Source: a virus. Taken from it: DNA of 55,553 bases. Made by a program: the position numbers and the translations under genes. Location of the stretch: positions 1 through 55,553 of IMG/VR virus record IMGVR_UViG_3300023265_000002. One strand, written 5' to 3'. Shown here one piece after another: positions 29,481 through 38,564 of the stretch. Each line of letters begins with the position of its first letter. The stretch's first letter is position 1. The notes beneath the pieces are model-generated. The model made no database searches. It was not told where the DNA came from and saw only the letters and a list, made by a program, of their open reading frames with translations.

Positions 29481-32378
29481 GTGGCGAGCATCGCGAAGAT
29501 CATCGGCACGGCGGCCATCCGGCTCACGGCCAGTGAACGCGGGCTCGCCCTCTCGTTCCGCAACACGATCCGCAAGGCGCTCGCGGAGGCGACCGTCGGG
29601 CTGGGCGAGGACAGTACGGCGGGCGTCGAAAAGGACGCGGACAAGACGAGTCGACGCGTAAAGCAAATCTTCTCGTCGATGTTCCAGTCCGTCGGCAAGC
29701 TCGGCTCGAGCCTGCTCGGCGCAGCGCTGTCCGGCGGGAAGCTGCTCCTCCTGGCGTCCGCCGCGGGCACAGCCCTGTCTGCGGTCGGCGCGCTCTCGGC
29801 TGGGGTGATCGCCCTCGTCGGGGCGGCCGCGCAGGCAGCGGGGGCGATAGGCATCTTGCCTGCCGCGCTCGCCGGGGTGGTCGCCGTGGCGGCGACCCTC
29901 AAGCTGGGCATGAAGGGCGTCGGTGATGCGCTCAAGGCGGTTGGCTCCGGCGACGCGGAGGCGCTGAACAAGGCGCTCGAGAAGCTGTCGCCGAACGCCC
30001 GCGACTTCGTGCGGTCGATCCAGGGGATAAAGCCCGAATTCGACCGGATGCAGCTCGGCGTGCAGGACGCGCTGTTCGATGGACTGGGCGGGACCGTGCA
30101 GGCGTTGGCCGCGCGGTACCTGCCGCTGGCGAGCGCCGGGTTCAAGCTGCTGGCGGGCGAGATCAACTCGACGGTGAAGAACGTCGGCGCGATCCTCGAC
30201 AGCCCGGAGGCCTTCGACCGGATCAAGGCCAGCACAGAGGGCATCGTCGTCGGGTTCTCCAACGCCCGCCAGGCCGCGCTGCCGCTGACGCAGGCCGTGC
30301 TCGACATCGTCAAGGCGGGCTCGAGCCAACTGCCCCGCCTGGGCGACGCGGTGAACACCCTCGCCACCCGGTTCGCGAACTTCATCCGCGCGGGTGCCGA
30401 GTCCGGCTCGCTCGAGGCGTTCTTCTCGAAGTCGCTGGACGTGGCCTCCCAGCTCGGCCGCATCCTGGGCAACCTGGGTGGCGCGATCGGTGCCGTGTTC
30501 AGCGCCGGACAGGCCGCGGGCGGTGGCCTGCTCAACTCACTGGAGAAGCTGACCGGCGCGGCCGAGACGTTCTTCAAGAGCGCCCAGGGGCAGGACGCGC
30601 TCGCCGCGTTCTTCGGCTCGATCGCCACTGTGGGCGAGGCCGCGTTCCCCGTGCTGCGCGAGCTGGCGCTGCTCATCGGCGGCGACATCGCCCCGCTGCT
30701 GTCCAACATCGCGGCAGGCGTCGGGCCCGGAGTGGTCGCCGTCATCGGCCAGCTACGCGAGACCGTGACGGCGCTGACCCCCGGCATGTCGGCGCTCGGC
30801 GAGGCCTTCGGTCGGGTGCTGACCGCCGTCGCCCCGATCCTGCCCGCGATCGGCGACCTGATCGGCAAGATCGCGACCGGCCTGGCGTCGGCGCTGAACG
30901 CTGCCGTCGGTCCGCTGACGACCTTCATCAACTTCCTGGTCGCCAACCCAGGTGCGCTCGCCGGGTTCGCCGCGGCCGCAGGCGCGATCGGCCTGGCCAT
31001 CGGTCCGCTTGCCCCCGTGCTGTCCTCGGTCGGCGGCATCATCGGCGACCTGATCACGAAGGTGGGCGGCTTCAGCAGGGTGTTCAGCCTGCTGACCGGT
31101 CCGGTCGGCCTGGTCATCGGCCTGCTGGTCGCGCTGTTCGCTGGCTCCGAGGACTTCCGGAACGCCGTGCTCGGCCTCGTCTCGGTGATCGGCGGCCTGG
31201 TCGGTCAGCTCGTCTCGGCCTTGATGCCTGCGTTCGACGCGATCATCGGCGCTATCGGTCCGCTGATTTCCCAGCTCGGAACCGCGCTAGCTCCGATCAT
31301 TACGACGGTGGCGAATTTGCTTTCCGCCGTGCTGCCTCCGGTAATTGCAGCGCTGGTTCCGATCATTAATTCGCTGATTCCGATCGTCATGCAGGCCGCT
31401 GACGTGCTCGGCCTTATCGTCTCCGCGGTCGCGCCAATCATCGAGATCATCGCAAATGCGTTGATTCCGATCATTACCAATTTGCTACCCGTGGTGACCA
31501 CGGTCTTTAACGCGATTGCGTCCGTGATTACTGCCGCCATGCAAATCGTGCAGGGCGTTATCGACGTCGTCCTAGGATTGATTTCCGGCGATTTCGATCG
31601 GGTTTGGACCGGCATTCAAAACATCGTGCGCGGCGCGGTAAACCTGATTGTTTCCGTCGTTTCCGGCGCGCTGAACATCGTCGTATCGGTCGTCTCGAGC
31701 ACATTCAACGCGGCCGTTTCGCTGGTGAAATCGGCGTGGAACGCGATCTCGTCCGCCGTCTCGTCGGGCGTCGACAGCGTCCTGTCGTTCTTCCGCAACC
31801 TGCCCGGCAACATCTCCTCCGCGCTCGGCTCGCTGGGCAGCCTGCTCGCGTCCGCTGGTCGGGACCTGATCAACGGCCTGATCAACGGCGTGAAGGCCGC
31901 GGCCGCCGGTATCGCCGACGCCGTGCTCGCCCCGATCAAAAACGCCGTCGCCGGGGTGAAGTCGTTCCTCGGCATCAACTCGCCGTCGAAGCTCTTCGCC
32001 GAGATCGGCGTCGACACCGGGCGCGGCCTGGTGGTCGGCCTCGAGCGCATTACCCCGGCCGTGGTGGCGGCGACGACGGACGTCGCGGCGAGCATGGCCG
32101 GAGCGCTCGCGACGCCCGCGGCGAACCTGTCGCTCACCAGCCTGGCCAACGGGGCGGGCTCGACCGGCGCGAGCACCGGGGCGGACGGTCGCCCGCTGGT
32201 GCTGCAGCAGACGAACGTCATGCAGCCCGGCTCCGACCTCGAGCGCTTCGCCGACGCGGTCTACCGCAACGGGCTCTACGACCTGCAGTCGGCAGGCTCC
32301 CTGTCCGCGGTCAGCCTGGGCAACGTCCAGTCGGGCATGTCCTCCCCCGACGCCATTTTCGGAGTAAGGGGAGTCTGA
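29481..32378 (+). CDS. Tape measure protein
   Basis: 965 aa from GTG 29481 with GAAGGGG upstream; length implies a tail of roughly 145 nm at about 1.5 angstrom per residue. Residues 1-60 are basic helix, 70-130 a hydrophobic stretch, and many Ala/Gly/Ile-rich repeats follow. Residues about 580-750 are strongly hydrophobic (PPVIAALVPIINSLIPIVMQ) and coded with far more A/T (ATT, TTG, AAT) than the rest, suggesting import of this segment. It occupies the tail lumen and may enter the host membrane during DNA delivery. Confidence 0.88.
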   Translation: MASIAKIIGTAAIRLTASERGLALSFRNTIRKALAEATVGLGEDSTAGVEKDADKTSRRVKQIFSSMFQSVGKLGSSLLGAALSGGKLLLLASAAGTALSAVGALSAGVIALVGAAAQAAGAIGILPAALAGVVAVAATLKLGMKGVGDALKAVGSGDAEALNKALEKLSPNARDFVRSIQGIKPEFDRMQLGVQDALFDGLGGTVQALAARYLPLASAGFKLLAGEINSTVKNVGAILDSPEAFDRIKASTEGIVVGFSNARQAALPLTQAVLDIVKAGSSQLPRLGDAVNTLATRFANFIRAGAESGSLEAFFSKSLDVASQLGRILGNLGGAIGAVFSAGQAAGGGLLNSLEKLTGAAETFFKSAQGQDALAAFFGSIATVGEAAFPVLRELALLIGGDIAPLLSNIAAGVGPGVVAVIGQLRETVTALTPGMSALGEAFGRVLTAVAPILPAIGDLIGKIATGLASALNAAVGPLTTFINFLVANPGALAGFAAAAGAIGLAIGPLAPVLSSVGGIIGDLITKVGGFSRVFSLLTGPVGLVIGLLVALFAGSEDFRNAVLGLVSVIGGLVGQLVSALMPAFDAIIGAIGPLISQLGTALAPIITTVANLLSAVLPPVIAALVPIINSLIPIVMQAADVLGLIVSAVAPIIEIIANALIPIITNLLPVVTTVFNAIASVITAAMQIVQGVIDVVLGLISGDFDRVWTGIQNIVRGAVNLIVSVVSGALNIVVSVVSSTFNAAVSLVKSAWNAISSAVSSGVDSVLSFFRNLPGNISSALGSLGSLLASAGRDLINGLINGVKAAAAGIADAVLAPIKNAVAGVKSFLGINSPSKLFAEIGVDTGRGLVVGLERITPAVVAATTDVAASMAGALATPAANLSLTSLANGAGSTGASTGADGRPLVLQQTNVMQPGSDLERFADAVYRNGLYDLQSAGSLSAVSLGNVQSGMSSPDAIFGVRGV

Positions 32379-32384
32379 CCAGCC

Positions 32385-33326
32385 ATGACCGTGCCGAACC
32401 CGATGGCCACGTTCGCCGTCCCCAGCCAAGACGTGCAGTACCGGATGGGCCCGCTGTACGTGCCGAACGACGTCGACATCTGGTGGAACACCCAGCTACC
32501 CGACGGCACCTACACGGTGTGCGCGGAACCGCGCGGCTGGGAAGGGCTCGACTACATCACGCCCCTGGACCAGGTGGGCGGCCGCGACGGCGCGCTCACC
32601 GGACCGCCCTCCATCGGGCCCCGTGTGCTCGACTGTGTGGCGATGATGGTCGCCCCCGACCCGCACACCCTCCGGATGAACATCGCCCGCGTGAGGCGCA
32701 TCCTGGGCCCGCAGAGCCTGACTGGCGTCCGCGGCCTCATCGTCTGGGAGCAGTACGACTTCGGCGCAGACCGACGGCTCGCGCTGCTGACCCGGCCGTC
32801 CGGCAAGTTCGACCCCTCGCCGCCCTTCGGTCACGAGGAGGGCGGAGTCGCGTGCACGATGTCCTTCACCCTCGTGGCCGCGAACCCCCCGTGGAAGTAC
32901 AGCAGCGGGCTCGTCGACTCCGCCGAGGTCGGCCTGCTGAACCCGGCGCTGCTCGGCGGCCGCACCTACGACAAGACGTACAACTTCACCTACGGGGTGT
33001 CGACCAACCCCGGCGGGGAGATGGTCGTCAACAACACCGGGACCATCGACGCCTACCCCGTCTTTCGGGTGACCGGGCCGGTCCCGTACCCGGTGATCGG
33101 CAACGTGACCACCGGGCGCGAGTTCACGATCAACCGGAACATGCCTGCGGGCGACGTGGTCACCGTGGACTCGCGTACCGGCGTGGTCACCCCCGGCACC
33201 GTCCGGATCATCGGCCGCCCGTTCACGCTCGCCCCCGGCCTGAACACGATCAAGTGGCGCAGCGCCTTCGACAGCTACGATCCAGCCGCCCGCCTGCGCC
33301 TCGAGTGGCGCTCGACCTACAGCTAG
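32385..33326 (+). CDS. Distal tail (Dit-like) protein
   Basis: 313 aa, ATG 32385 six bases after the tape measure stop. Residues 25-60 and 75-130 (ARVRRILGPQ, TCTMSFTLVAANPPW-like) match the actinophage distal tail family with its beta-sandwich hub and following galectin-like half (residues 150-310). It forms the ring at the tail tip to which fibres attach. Position right after the tape measure gene supports this. Confidence 0.75.
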   Translation: MTVPNPMATFAVPSQDVQYRMGPLYVPNDVDIWWNTQLPDGTYTVCAEPRGWEGLDYITPLDQVGGRDGALTGPPSIGPRVLDCVAMMVAPDPHTLRMNIARVRRILGPQSLTGVRGLIVWEQYDFGADRRLALLTRPSGKFDPSPPFGHEEGGVACTMSFTLVAANPPWKYSSGLVDSAEVGLLNPALLGGRTYDKTYNFTYGVSTNPGGEMVVNNTGTIDAYPVFRVTGPVPYPVIGNVTTGREFTINRNMPAGDVVTVDSRTGVVTPGTVRIIGRPFTLAPGLNTIKWRSAFDSYDPAARLRLEWRSTYS

Positions 33327-33337
33327 GAGCAGCCCCG

Positions 33338-34555
33338 ATGACCGTCCTCACCCCACCGGGCTACGTGCAGGCAGGCACCTACTCGGCGAAGCTCGACCGG
33401 CAGTACATCACCTCGGCCCACTCGATCGCGAACATGGCGACCGTCTCGACCGCGCGCCAAGGGTTCTACGCGGGGCGCGTCCCTGCGTTCATCGTGTCCA
33501 GCGGCATGGACTGCATCATCAGCCAGACCGCCGGCATCATCCAGAACACCTTTGCCACGGGCGCGGGCGACTACAAGTTCGTCAACGACAACAACATCAT
33601 CGTCAGCCACGCGGCGAGCAGCCCGACCCTGAACCGGCACGACATCGTGGGGTTTCAGGTCAAGGACAATTTCTACGACTCGTCCGGCCTGAACACTGTC
33701 GTTCCCGCCATCATCCAGGGGGCGAACTCCGCGGGCACCCCCGTCGACCCGGCGCTGCCCGCGTCGTTCATCCCGGTTTACCGCGGCTTGGTGAGCGCTG
33801 CCTCGACGTCGCCCGTGCTGACCTCGCTGGTCAAGCGCACCACGAACGACGGCGGCCTGCTCCCGGTCGACGACGTGACCGAGCGGAACGCGTTCGTCGC
33901 CCCGTGGGACGGCCTGTCCGTCTACCGGCGCGACCGGGACTGGACGGAGATTTACGACGGCACCGCCTGGCGGGTCCAGGGGACCGCCATCGCCACCACC
34001 TTCGCCGACCTGACGGGGGCCGTGACGAACCCGGCGCTCGGCCAGCAGGGCTACTGCTCGTCGACCGGCCTGCGCTACGCGTGGGACGGTGCCGTCTGGG
34101 TGCCGGACAACATCGTTGCCCTGCGGGTCGCCACGACGACCGGGTTCATGGCCTCGACGTCGGGCACCACGGAGCTGAACCTGCCGAAGCTCGCGATCGA
34201 GAACTACCGGGTGACGTCCGGGTTCTTCTACACGTTCGCGCTCAGCCTGTTCTACAACTTCACCACCGTGGCCGCGGGCGACTCCTACTCGGTGCGCATC
34301 CGCAAGGACACCGCCGTATCGGGTCCCGTGGTCGGCCTGTTCGTCATCCGGCCCGCCAGCCCGGACACCTTCGACGACTCGAAGACGTTCTACCTGCCGT
34401 GGCGCGCGACGGCCACCGACGTCGATGCGGACTTCTACGTCAGCATCCAGCGCGCGGCAGGGACCGGCACGCTGGGCATCAACGGTGACCGGCTGTCCGC
34501 GTTCGAGATCACCCCGCGCGGCGGCGACACGGCGCTCGCCCTCGAGGTCGCCTGA
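33338..34555 (+). CDS. Minor tail protein / baseplate upper protein
   Basis: 405 aa from ATG 33338, with TAGGAGCAG upstream. Opens with the actinophage fibre pattern PPGYVQAGTYSAKLDRQYIT. Residues 180-240 contain GLSVYRRDRDWTEIYDGTAW, a common tail-fibre module, and residues 270-405 form a beta-rich tip domain. Probably part of the host-binding apparatus. Its stop overlaps the next ATG. Confidence 0.7.
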   Translation: MTVLTPPGYVQAGTYSAKLDRQYITSAHSIANMATVSTARQGFYAGRVPAFIVSSGMDCIISQTAGIIQNTFATGAGDYKFVNDNNIIVSHAASSPTLNRHDIVGFQVKDNFYDSSGLNTVVPAIIQGANSAGTPVDPALPASFIPVYRGLVSAASTSPVLTSLVKRTTNDGGLLPVDDVTERNAFVAPWDGLSVYRRDRDWTEIYDGTAWRVQGTAIATTFADLTGAVTNPALGQQGYCSSTGLRYAWDGAVWVPDNIVALRVATTTGFMASTSGTTELNLPKLAIENYRVTSGFFYTFALSLFYNFTTVAAGDSYSVRIRKDTAVSGPVVGLFVIRPASPDTFDDSKTFYLPWRATATDVDADFYVSIQRAAGTGTLGINGDRLSAFEITPRGGDTALALEVA

Positions 34556-35826
34556 TGTCGTACCCGCTGCTGGTCGACGCCACGACCGGCGCGCAGCAGC
34601 AGGTGCGCTGGACGTATTGGCCGGTCAACTTCGCTTTCGGGAATCTGACCGTCATCGCGAACACACCACTGCCGCTGTCGGGCGTGAAGATGTCGAAGGT
34701 CATGCGGGGCGTCGGCATGATGCGGGCGACCCTGCAGCTCTCCGACGAGGAGGTGCGCGCACAGGACCCGTGGTCCACGGTGGTCGCGCGCAAGACCGGC
34801 ATCGTCGCGGTGCGCACGGTCACCGACCCGCAGACGGGCGCGGTGAACAGCACGATTCCCTGGTACGGCACGGTGTGGGCTGCGCCCCGCAACCCTGCTG
34901 ACGGGCGCATGAACATCACCGCGATGACGATCGAGTCCCACTGGGCCCGACGCCTCATCACGAAGGGGAAGCGCTGGGTAGGCGTCGATCAGACCACGCT
35001 CGCCGCGGACCTGCTGAACCCGGCCATCTGGTCGCTACTGCCCGCGGGCTCCCCGATGTGGCCAGGCTGGGTGACCGTCGACCCGCCGACCAACTTCACC
35101 GGAGTGCCGCGCACCTTCGAGTACGACGACCACCAGGAGACGAACCTCCTCGAGGCCATCCAGAAGCGCTCGCAGCTCAGCACCAACAGCTACGAGTGGA
35201 CGACGAACATCCGCGTGCTGTCCGGCGCGGACCCGTTGAGCGCTGCCGCGTTCCGGCCCGTGTTCGAACTCGGCTTCCCCCAGCTCGGCCGAACGCTGGG
35301 CTCGACGTTCCCCGCGCCCCGCTTCCGGTTCGACACGTCCGGTTCCGGCAACGTGACCACCTTCGATTACGCCTACGACGGTTCGGACGTCCCGAACGTG
35401 GTGTGGGGAACCGGCAAGGGCTACGAGGATCTGCAGACCCGTGTGCAGATCCAGAACGTCGACAGCTACGGCAATGACGAATGGGACTACGGGTTCCTGA
35501 TCACCGAGCAGCGATTCTCCGATCCGGACGTCAGCGTCGAATCGACATTGATCGACTACTGCTACCGGTTCATGTGGGACCGGTTGGGCAGTGAGCAATT
35601 CCTCGCGTCGCTCACGGTGCGCGGAGACCTGCTCCCCTACTTCGACACCTACACCATCGGCGACGCGCTCATCCTCGAGACGAACGACCGCACCTGGCCT
35701 CCGAGCTGGTACAACGCCGAGGGCTGGCTCGAGCTTTCGACGCGCATCTTCGGGTGGACGATCACCCCTCCACAGGGCGAGACGAGCGAAACGGTCGAAT
35801 TGCTGATCAGTGGAGGGCAGCTCTGA
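34555..35826 (+). CDS. Tail-associated (Tal-like) minor tail protein
   Basis: 423 aa, ATG 34555 overlapping the preceding stop by one base. Residues 10-200 hold the hub-like fold of siphophage tip proteins (VKMSKVMRGVGMMRATLQLS, ITAMTIESHWARRLI). Residues 200-423 are beta-rich with a conserved-looking FRPVFELGFPQLG. No lysin motif is visible. From about 35330 to the end the coding is richer in A/T than before, which suggests a mosaic boundary. Confidence 0.7.
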   Translation: MSYPLLVDATTGAQQQVRWTYWPVNFAFGNLTVIANTPLPLSGVKMSKVMRGVGMMRATLQLSDEEVRAQDPWSTVVARKTGIVAVRTVTDPQTGAVNSTIPWYGTVWAAPRNPADGRMNITAMTIESHWARRLITKGKRWVGVDQTTLAADLLNPAIWSLLPAGSPMWPGWVTVDPPTNFTGVPRTFEYDDHQETNLLEAIQKRSQLSTNSYEWTTNIRVLSGADPLSAAAFRPVFELGFPQLGRTLGSTFPAPRFRFDTSGSGNVTTFDYAYDGSDVPNVVWGTGKGYEDLQTRVQIQNVDSYGNDEWDYGFLITEQRFSDPDVSVESTLIDYCYRFMWDRLGSEQFLASLTVRGDLLPYFDTYTIGDALILETNDRTWPPSWYNAEGWLELSTRIFGWTITPPQGETSETVELLISGGQL

Positions 35827-36602
35827 TGACGGCACCACAGGATAGCTACGCGCCGAAGAGCCCCTCTGTTGTCGACAACATTGGCTACACCCAGCGGGTG
35901 ACGGAGTCGATTCTGCGAAACAATCCACTTACCGACGCCACGGTTTCGCGTGGGTTGATTCGCTGGATCGGCAACTACGTTTCCGGTGGCGGGCCCGACA
36001 AGATTAATTACCTGTGGATCGGCGAGTTCTTCCCTGCGGACCCGAACCTCGGCGGAGTCGCGCAGCGCGGCTTCTCGCTCGTGCGCGACGACTCGCGCGG
36101 GGGCGTGTCCGCCATCGCCATGTTCGACCCGGACCCGACCGCGTCCCCAGGGTTGAAGCAGATCCTCTTCATCACCTCCGGCGACAACAAGCGGATCTTC
36201 TCCGAGCACCGCGACGGCGGGCAGCAGTGGCCGCAGTTCCCGGTCACGGTCAACCCGACCGGCGGGAACGTCGCGCTCTGGCCGACCACCACGGCGGCGA
36301 CGTACTCGACGCTGGCCGAGGGGAAGGCGAACATCCTCGGCAACAAGCTCCACTACCGGGTGTGGGCGGCGACCGACACTGGCGCGACAGGCGACTTTCA
36401 GGTCCGCGTGGTCACCTCCGGCGGCGACCTGGTGAGCGTGACGCACTCGCTGCTGGCCAACACGAACAACGTGTTCGACGGTTTCGTTGATGTGGCCAGC
36501 GCGCGCGGGCAGACGTGCCAGGTGTTCTACGAGGGCAAGCGCTCCAACGCCGTCGGCAACGTCCGGGGCACCCCGATTGCCTTCACCTGCTACACCCCTT
36601 GA
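35826..36602 (+). CDS. Minor tail protein, probable tail fibre or receptor-binding, 258 aa
   Basis: ATG 35826 overlaps the preceding stop (TGATG). Residues 1-60 are A/T-richer in coding and helical. Residues 65-258 are a beta-rich domain (GFSLVRDDSRGGVSAIAMF, FQVRVVTSGGDLVSVTHSLL). Last gene of the tail block; its final codons and stop lie next to the degenerate operator at 36591. Receptor binding is inferred from position and fold. Confidence 0.6.
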   Translation: MTAPQDSYAPKSPSVVDNIGYTQRVTESILRNNPLTDATVSRGLIRWIGNYVSGGGPDKINYLWIGEFFPADPNLGGVAQRGFSLVRDDSRGGVSAIAMFDPDPTASPGLKQILFITSGDNKRIFSEHRDGGQQWPQFPVTVNPTGGNVALWPTTTAATYSTLAEGKANILGNKLHYRVWAATDTGATGDFQVRVVTSGGDLVSVTHSLLANTNNVFDGFVDVASARGQTCQVFYEGKRSNAVGNVRGTPIAFTCYTP

Positions 36603-36615
36603 TGGGGGGTAGTGC
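36591..36615 (+). promoter_or_regulatory. Degenerate operator 12 before the lysis-region genes
   Basis: TACACCCCTTGATGGGGGGTA, with the right half intact and the left degraded, followed by TAGTGC as a weak -10. It lies at the end of the last tail gene and about 80 bases before GTG 36691, so it could set off a separate promoter for the membrane-protein genes. Confidence 0.5.
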
Positions 36616-36690
36616 AACAGTCGACTACGGTGCCAGGTCCCGCGTGCGAGACTCCGGGAGAGATACGTCCGACCATCCCAGGGAGCGCCC

Positions 36691-37116
36691 GTGAACTTGC
36701 CGGACCTCGCTGGTCAGCCGCCGTGGGTGGTGGTGGTGGTGTTCTTCCTGTTCGTCGCGGGAACCCTCGGCGTGACGTGGATTCGCCGCGGCCGCCCGGA
36801 GGTCGCAGACGGCGAAGAGGCGCAGAGCGCGAGCCAGCTCGAGCCCGGCGCGGTACCGTCAGCCCTGACCAGCACCGACAACAGTGCCAACACCGTCGCA
36901 CAGACGGCGTTGATGCACCTGGCCGCAGTAGCGGAGCGGGAAGCGGCAGAGTCCGCGGCCGCCCGCATCGAGGCCGACCGGCTGCGAGAGCGGCTCGAGG
37001 TCTGCAGCGAGGAGCGTCAGCGCCTGGCGCACCTGCTCGAGGCCAACGAGCGGGAACGCCAGCGGCTCACGTGGCAACTGGAGACCTGCCAACGGCACAC
37101 CGAGGGACGAGCATGA
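36691..37116 (+). CDS. Membrane protein with coiled-coil tail (holin or spanin-like candidate)
   Basis: 141 aa from GTG 36691, with GGGAGCG upstream. Residues 11-28 form one membrane helix (VVVVVFFLFVAGTLGVTW) followed by RRGR. Residues 70-138 form a charged coiled coil (AEREAAESAAARIEADRLRE). N-out with a cytoplasmic coil is the likely layout. Such proteins neighbour holins in actinophages; class unproven. Overlaps the next ATG (ATGA). Confidence 0.65.
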   Translation: MNLPDLAGQPPWVVVVVFFLFVAGTLGVTWIRRGRPEVADGEEAQSASQLEPGAVPSALTSTDNSANTVAQTALMHLAAVAEREAAESAAARIEADRLRERLEVCSEERQRLAHLLEANERERQRLTWQLETCQRHTEGRA

Positions 37117-37940
37117 CGGATACCGAGCGCCAGCCGAACGAGGTACGCGACACGCTCAGCGTCGGGCTCGCGGCATCCCGAACCGTTGGGGGTGCGTTGA
37201 GCCGGAAGGCCGACCGCACCGACGTGTGGAAGATGGTCACGGTCGGCGGCCTGTTCGCCGCGGCTGTGGCTATCGCGATCTCCGTGCCTGCCGCCATCTC
37301 GGCGGCCAACACGCGCGCTGTGGCCTCCGCTGCCCAGCAGGCGGGTAACGAGTCCCGCCAGCGTGCCGAGCAGGCGTACGCGGCCGCTCAGCTTGCGAAC
37401 GAGGAACTCAAGCGGCGTGGGCAGGAGCCGGTCGCGCTGCCCGCGCCGTCGGAGGACAACGCGCCGGAGACGCTCGTCGCCGCGGCGACGGCCCGCGTGC
37501 TGGCCTCGCTGTCGGAGGACTCGACCCGCGACGCGCAGGCGCTCGGCCGCGCCGTCGCCTCCTACTTCCTGGCCAACCCGGTGACCGTGCCCCCGGAGCT
37601 GGTGTCCGCGCGGGTCGCCGACTACCTGCAGCGCAACCCTCCGCCCTCCGGCGAGGACGGCATCGACGGGCGGGACGGCACCGACGGCAAGGACGGAGCG
37701 GACGGGAAGAACGGCGACCCCGGCGCGAAGGGCGACAAGGGCGACACCGGCCCGCCCCCCACGGGCGCGGAGATCATGGCCGCGTTCAGCCAGGCCGCGC
37801 AGGAGAACCCCTCCCTGCTGTGCGCGGGGAAAGGCTCGTTCACGCTGGTGCGCGGAGTGCTCACCAGGCCCAACCCGGACAACCCGGCCGAGCAGATTCC
37901 GCAGGACATCTGGACGTGCGTACCGACGCCGTCCGGCTGA
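37113..37940 (+). CDS. Membrane-anchored protein with collagen-like repeats
   Basis: 275 aa, ATG 37113 in an ATGA overlap. Residues 42-66 are a membrane helix (VGGLFAAAVAIAISVPAAIS), 68-110 a helix, 115-180 a mixed domain. Residues about 183-215 are Gly-X-Y repeats (DGIDGRDGTDGKDGADGKNG) that should trimerise. The C-terminal 60 residues contain two Cys and may be a compact head. Collagen repeats are common in phage fibres but rarer on a membrane-anchored protein. It may be an envelope-spanning lysis or exclusion protein; role unknown. Confidence 0.65.
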   Translation: MTDTERQPNEVRDTLSVGLAASRTVGGALSRKADRTDVWKMVTVGGLFAAAVAIAISVPAAISAANTRAVASAAQQAGNESRQRAEQAYAAAQLANEELKRRGQEPVALPAPSEDNAPETLVAAATARVLASLSEDSTRDAQALGRAVASYFLANPVTVPPELVSARVADYLQRNPPPSGEDGIDGRDGTDGKDGADGKNGDPGAKGDKGDTGPPPTGAEIMAAFSQAAQENPSLLCAGKGSFTLVRGVLTRPNPDNPAEQIPQDIWTCVPTPSG

Positions 37941-37958
37941 CGACAGGAGCAACCACCC

Positions 37959-38360
37959 ATGAACCAGTTCCCCGCTGACGACCCGTTCGGCCGGATCGAG
38001 TCCGGCGGCCCGACCGCGGTCCCGTCGCCCTCCATCCGGAGCACGGTGCTCGTCGACCGCGTCCGCGACTACGGCGTCTCGCTGCTGCGCACGGGCGTGC
38101 CGATCGCCTGGGGCTACGTGCTGACCTGGCTCGTCGGCCTCATCCCCGCGCTGCAGCCCGTCCTCGAGCGCCCGGAAGTGGTCGGCCTGTCGAACGCGAT
38201 CACGTTCGGCCTGGCGCTGGGCTGGTACGCCGTAATGCGGTGGATCGAGCCGCGCCTGCCCGCGTGGCTGACGCGCATCGTGCTCGGCGCGAACGCGGCC
38301 CCCGTGTACGTCGAGGGCACGGCCACAGCCGTGGTGCGCGAACTGCCGAACCCGAGGTAG
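37959..38360 (+). CDS. Two-helix membrane protein, holin candidate
   Basis: 133 aa, ATG 37959 with CAGGAGC upstream. Residues about 46-64 (GVPIAWGYVLTWLVGLIPAL) and 76-96 (LSNAITFGLALGWYAVMRWI) are membrane helices, joined by a short polar turn and followed by a soluble tail. This is like actinophage class II holins. Last gene before a strong terminator. The endolysin lies elsewhere (49846), so the assignment rests on topology. Confidence 0.6.
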   Translation: MNQFPADDPFGRIESGGPTAVPSPSIRSTVLVDRVRDYGVSLLRTGVPIAWGYVLTWLVGLIPALQPVLERPEVVGLSNAITFGLALGWYAVMRWIEPRLPAWLTRIVLGANAAPVYVEGTATAVVRELPNPR

Positions 38361-38391
38361 TGTCTGGCCTGGCGGTCATTCGGGGCCCCTG

Positions 38392-38431
38392 GCAGACCCC
38401 CCACTCGAGTCGGTTCGGGTGGGGGGTCTGC
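38392..38431 (+). terminator. Strong terminator ending the rightward late genes
   Basis: Perfect 13-bp repeat GCAGACCCCCCAC/GTGGGGGGTCTGC with a 14-nt loop. The C/G runs resemble the operator, but the arms are too far apart and there is no promoter. Confidence 0.8.
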
Positions 38432-38448
38432 TGCTGTACGGTGCACGG

Positions 38449-38560
38449 GTGCCCGGTCCGGGTGACGCGGTAGGCGCGAGCTGGAACGTCACGGCAAGCG
38501 GGGGCCGTCGCGCGGCTGGTGAGGCCGCAGGCGCAGGTTCGAGTCCTGACGGGTACGCCA
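38449..38560 (+). tRNA. tRNA-like element with encoded CCA (expanded or decayed)
   Basis: GTGCCCG (38449-38455) pairs with CGGGTAC (38550-38556) as a 7-bp acceptor with one G-U, then GCCA follows, exactly as a tRNA 3' end. CAGG-TTCGAGT-CCTG is a T-arm. Before it GCGGC-TGGTGAG-GCCGC forms a 5-bp stem with a 7-nt loop, though position 33 is G rather than U; its anticodon would be GTG (His). About 35 extra bases, themselves a GTGACG/CGTCAC hairpin, sit before a possible D-arm. It may be a disrupted tRNA or an attachment site copying a host tRNA end. Confidence 0.35.
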
Positions 38561-38564
38561 ACGC

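Noticed and set aside
31604-33337. Long plus-strand frame overlapping the end of the tape measure and the Dit-like gene
   Set aside because: Out of frame with both real genes, very Arg-rich; only its part from ATG 33338 is a gene.
38392-38431. Operator copy at the end of the late genes
   Set aside because: The C/G runs are arms of a 13-bp stem with a 14-nt loop and no promoter elements; it is a terminator.
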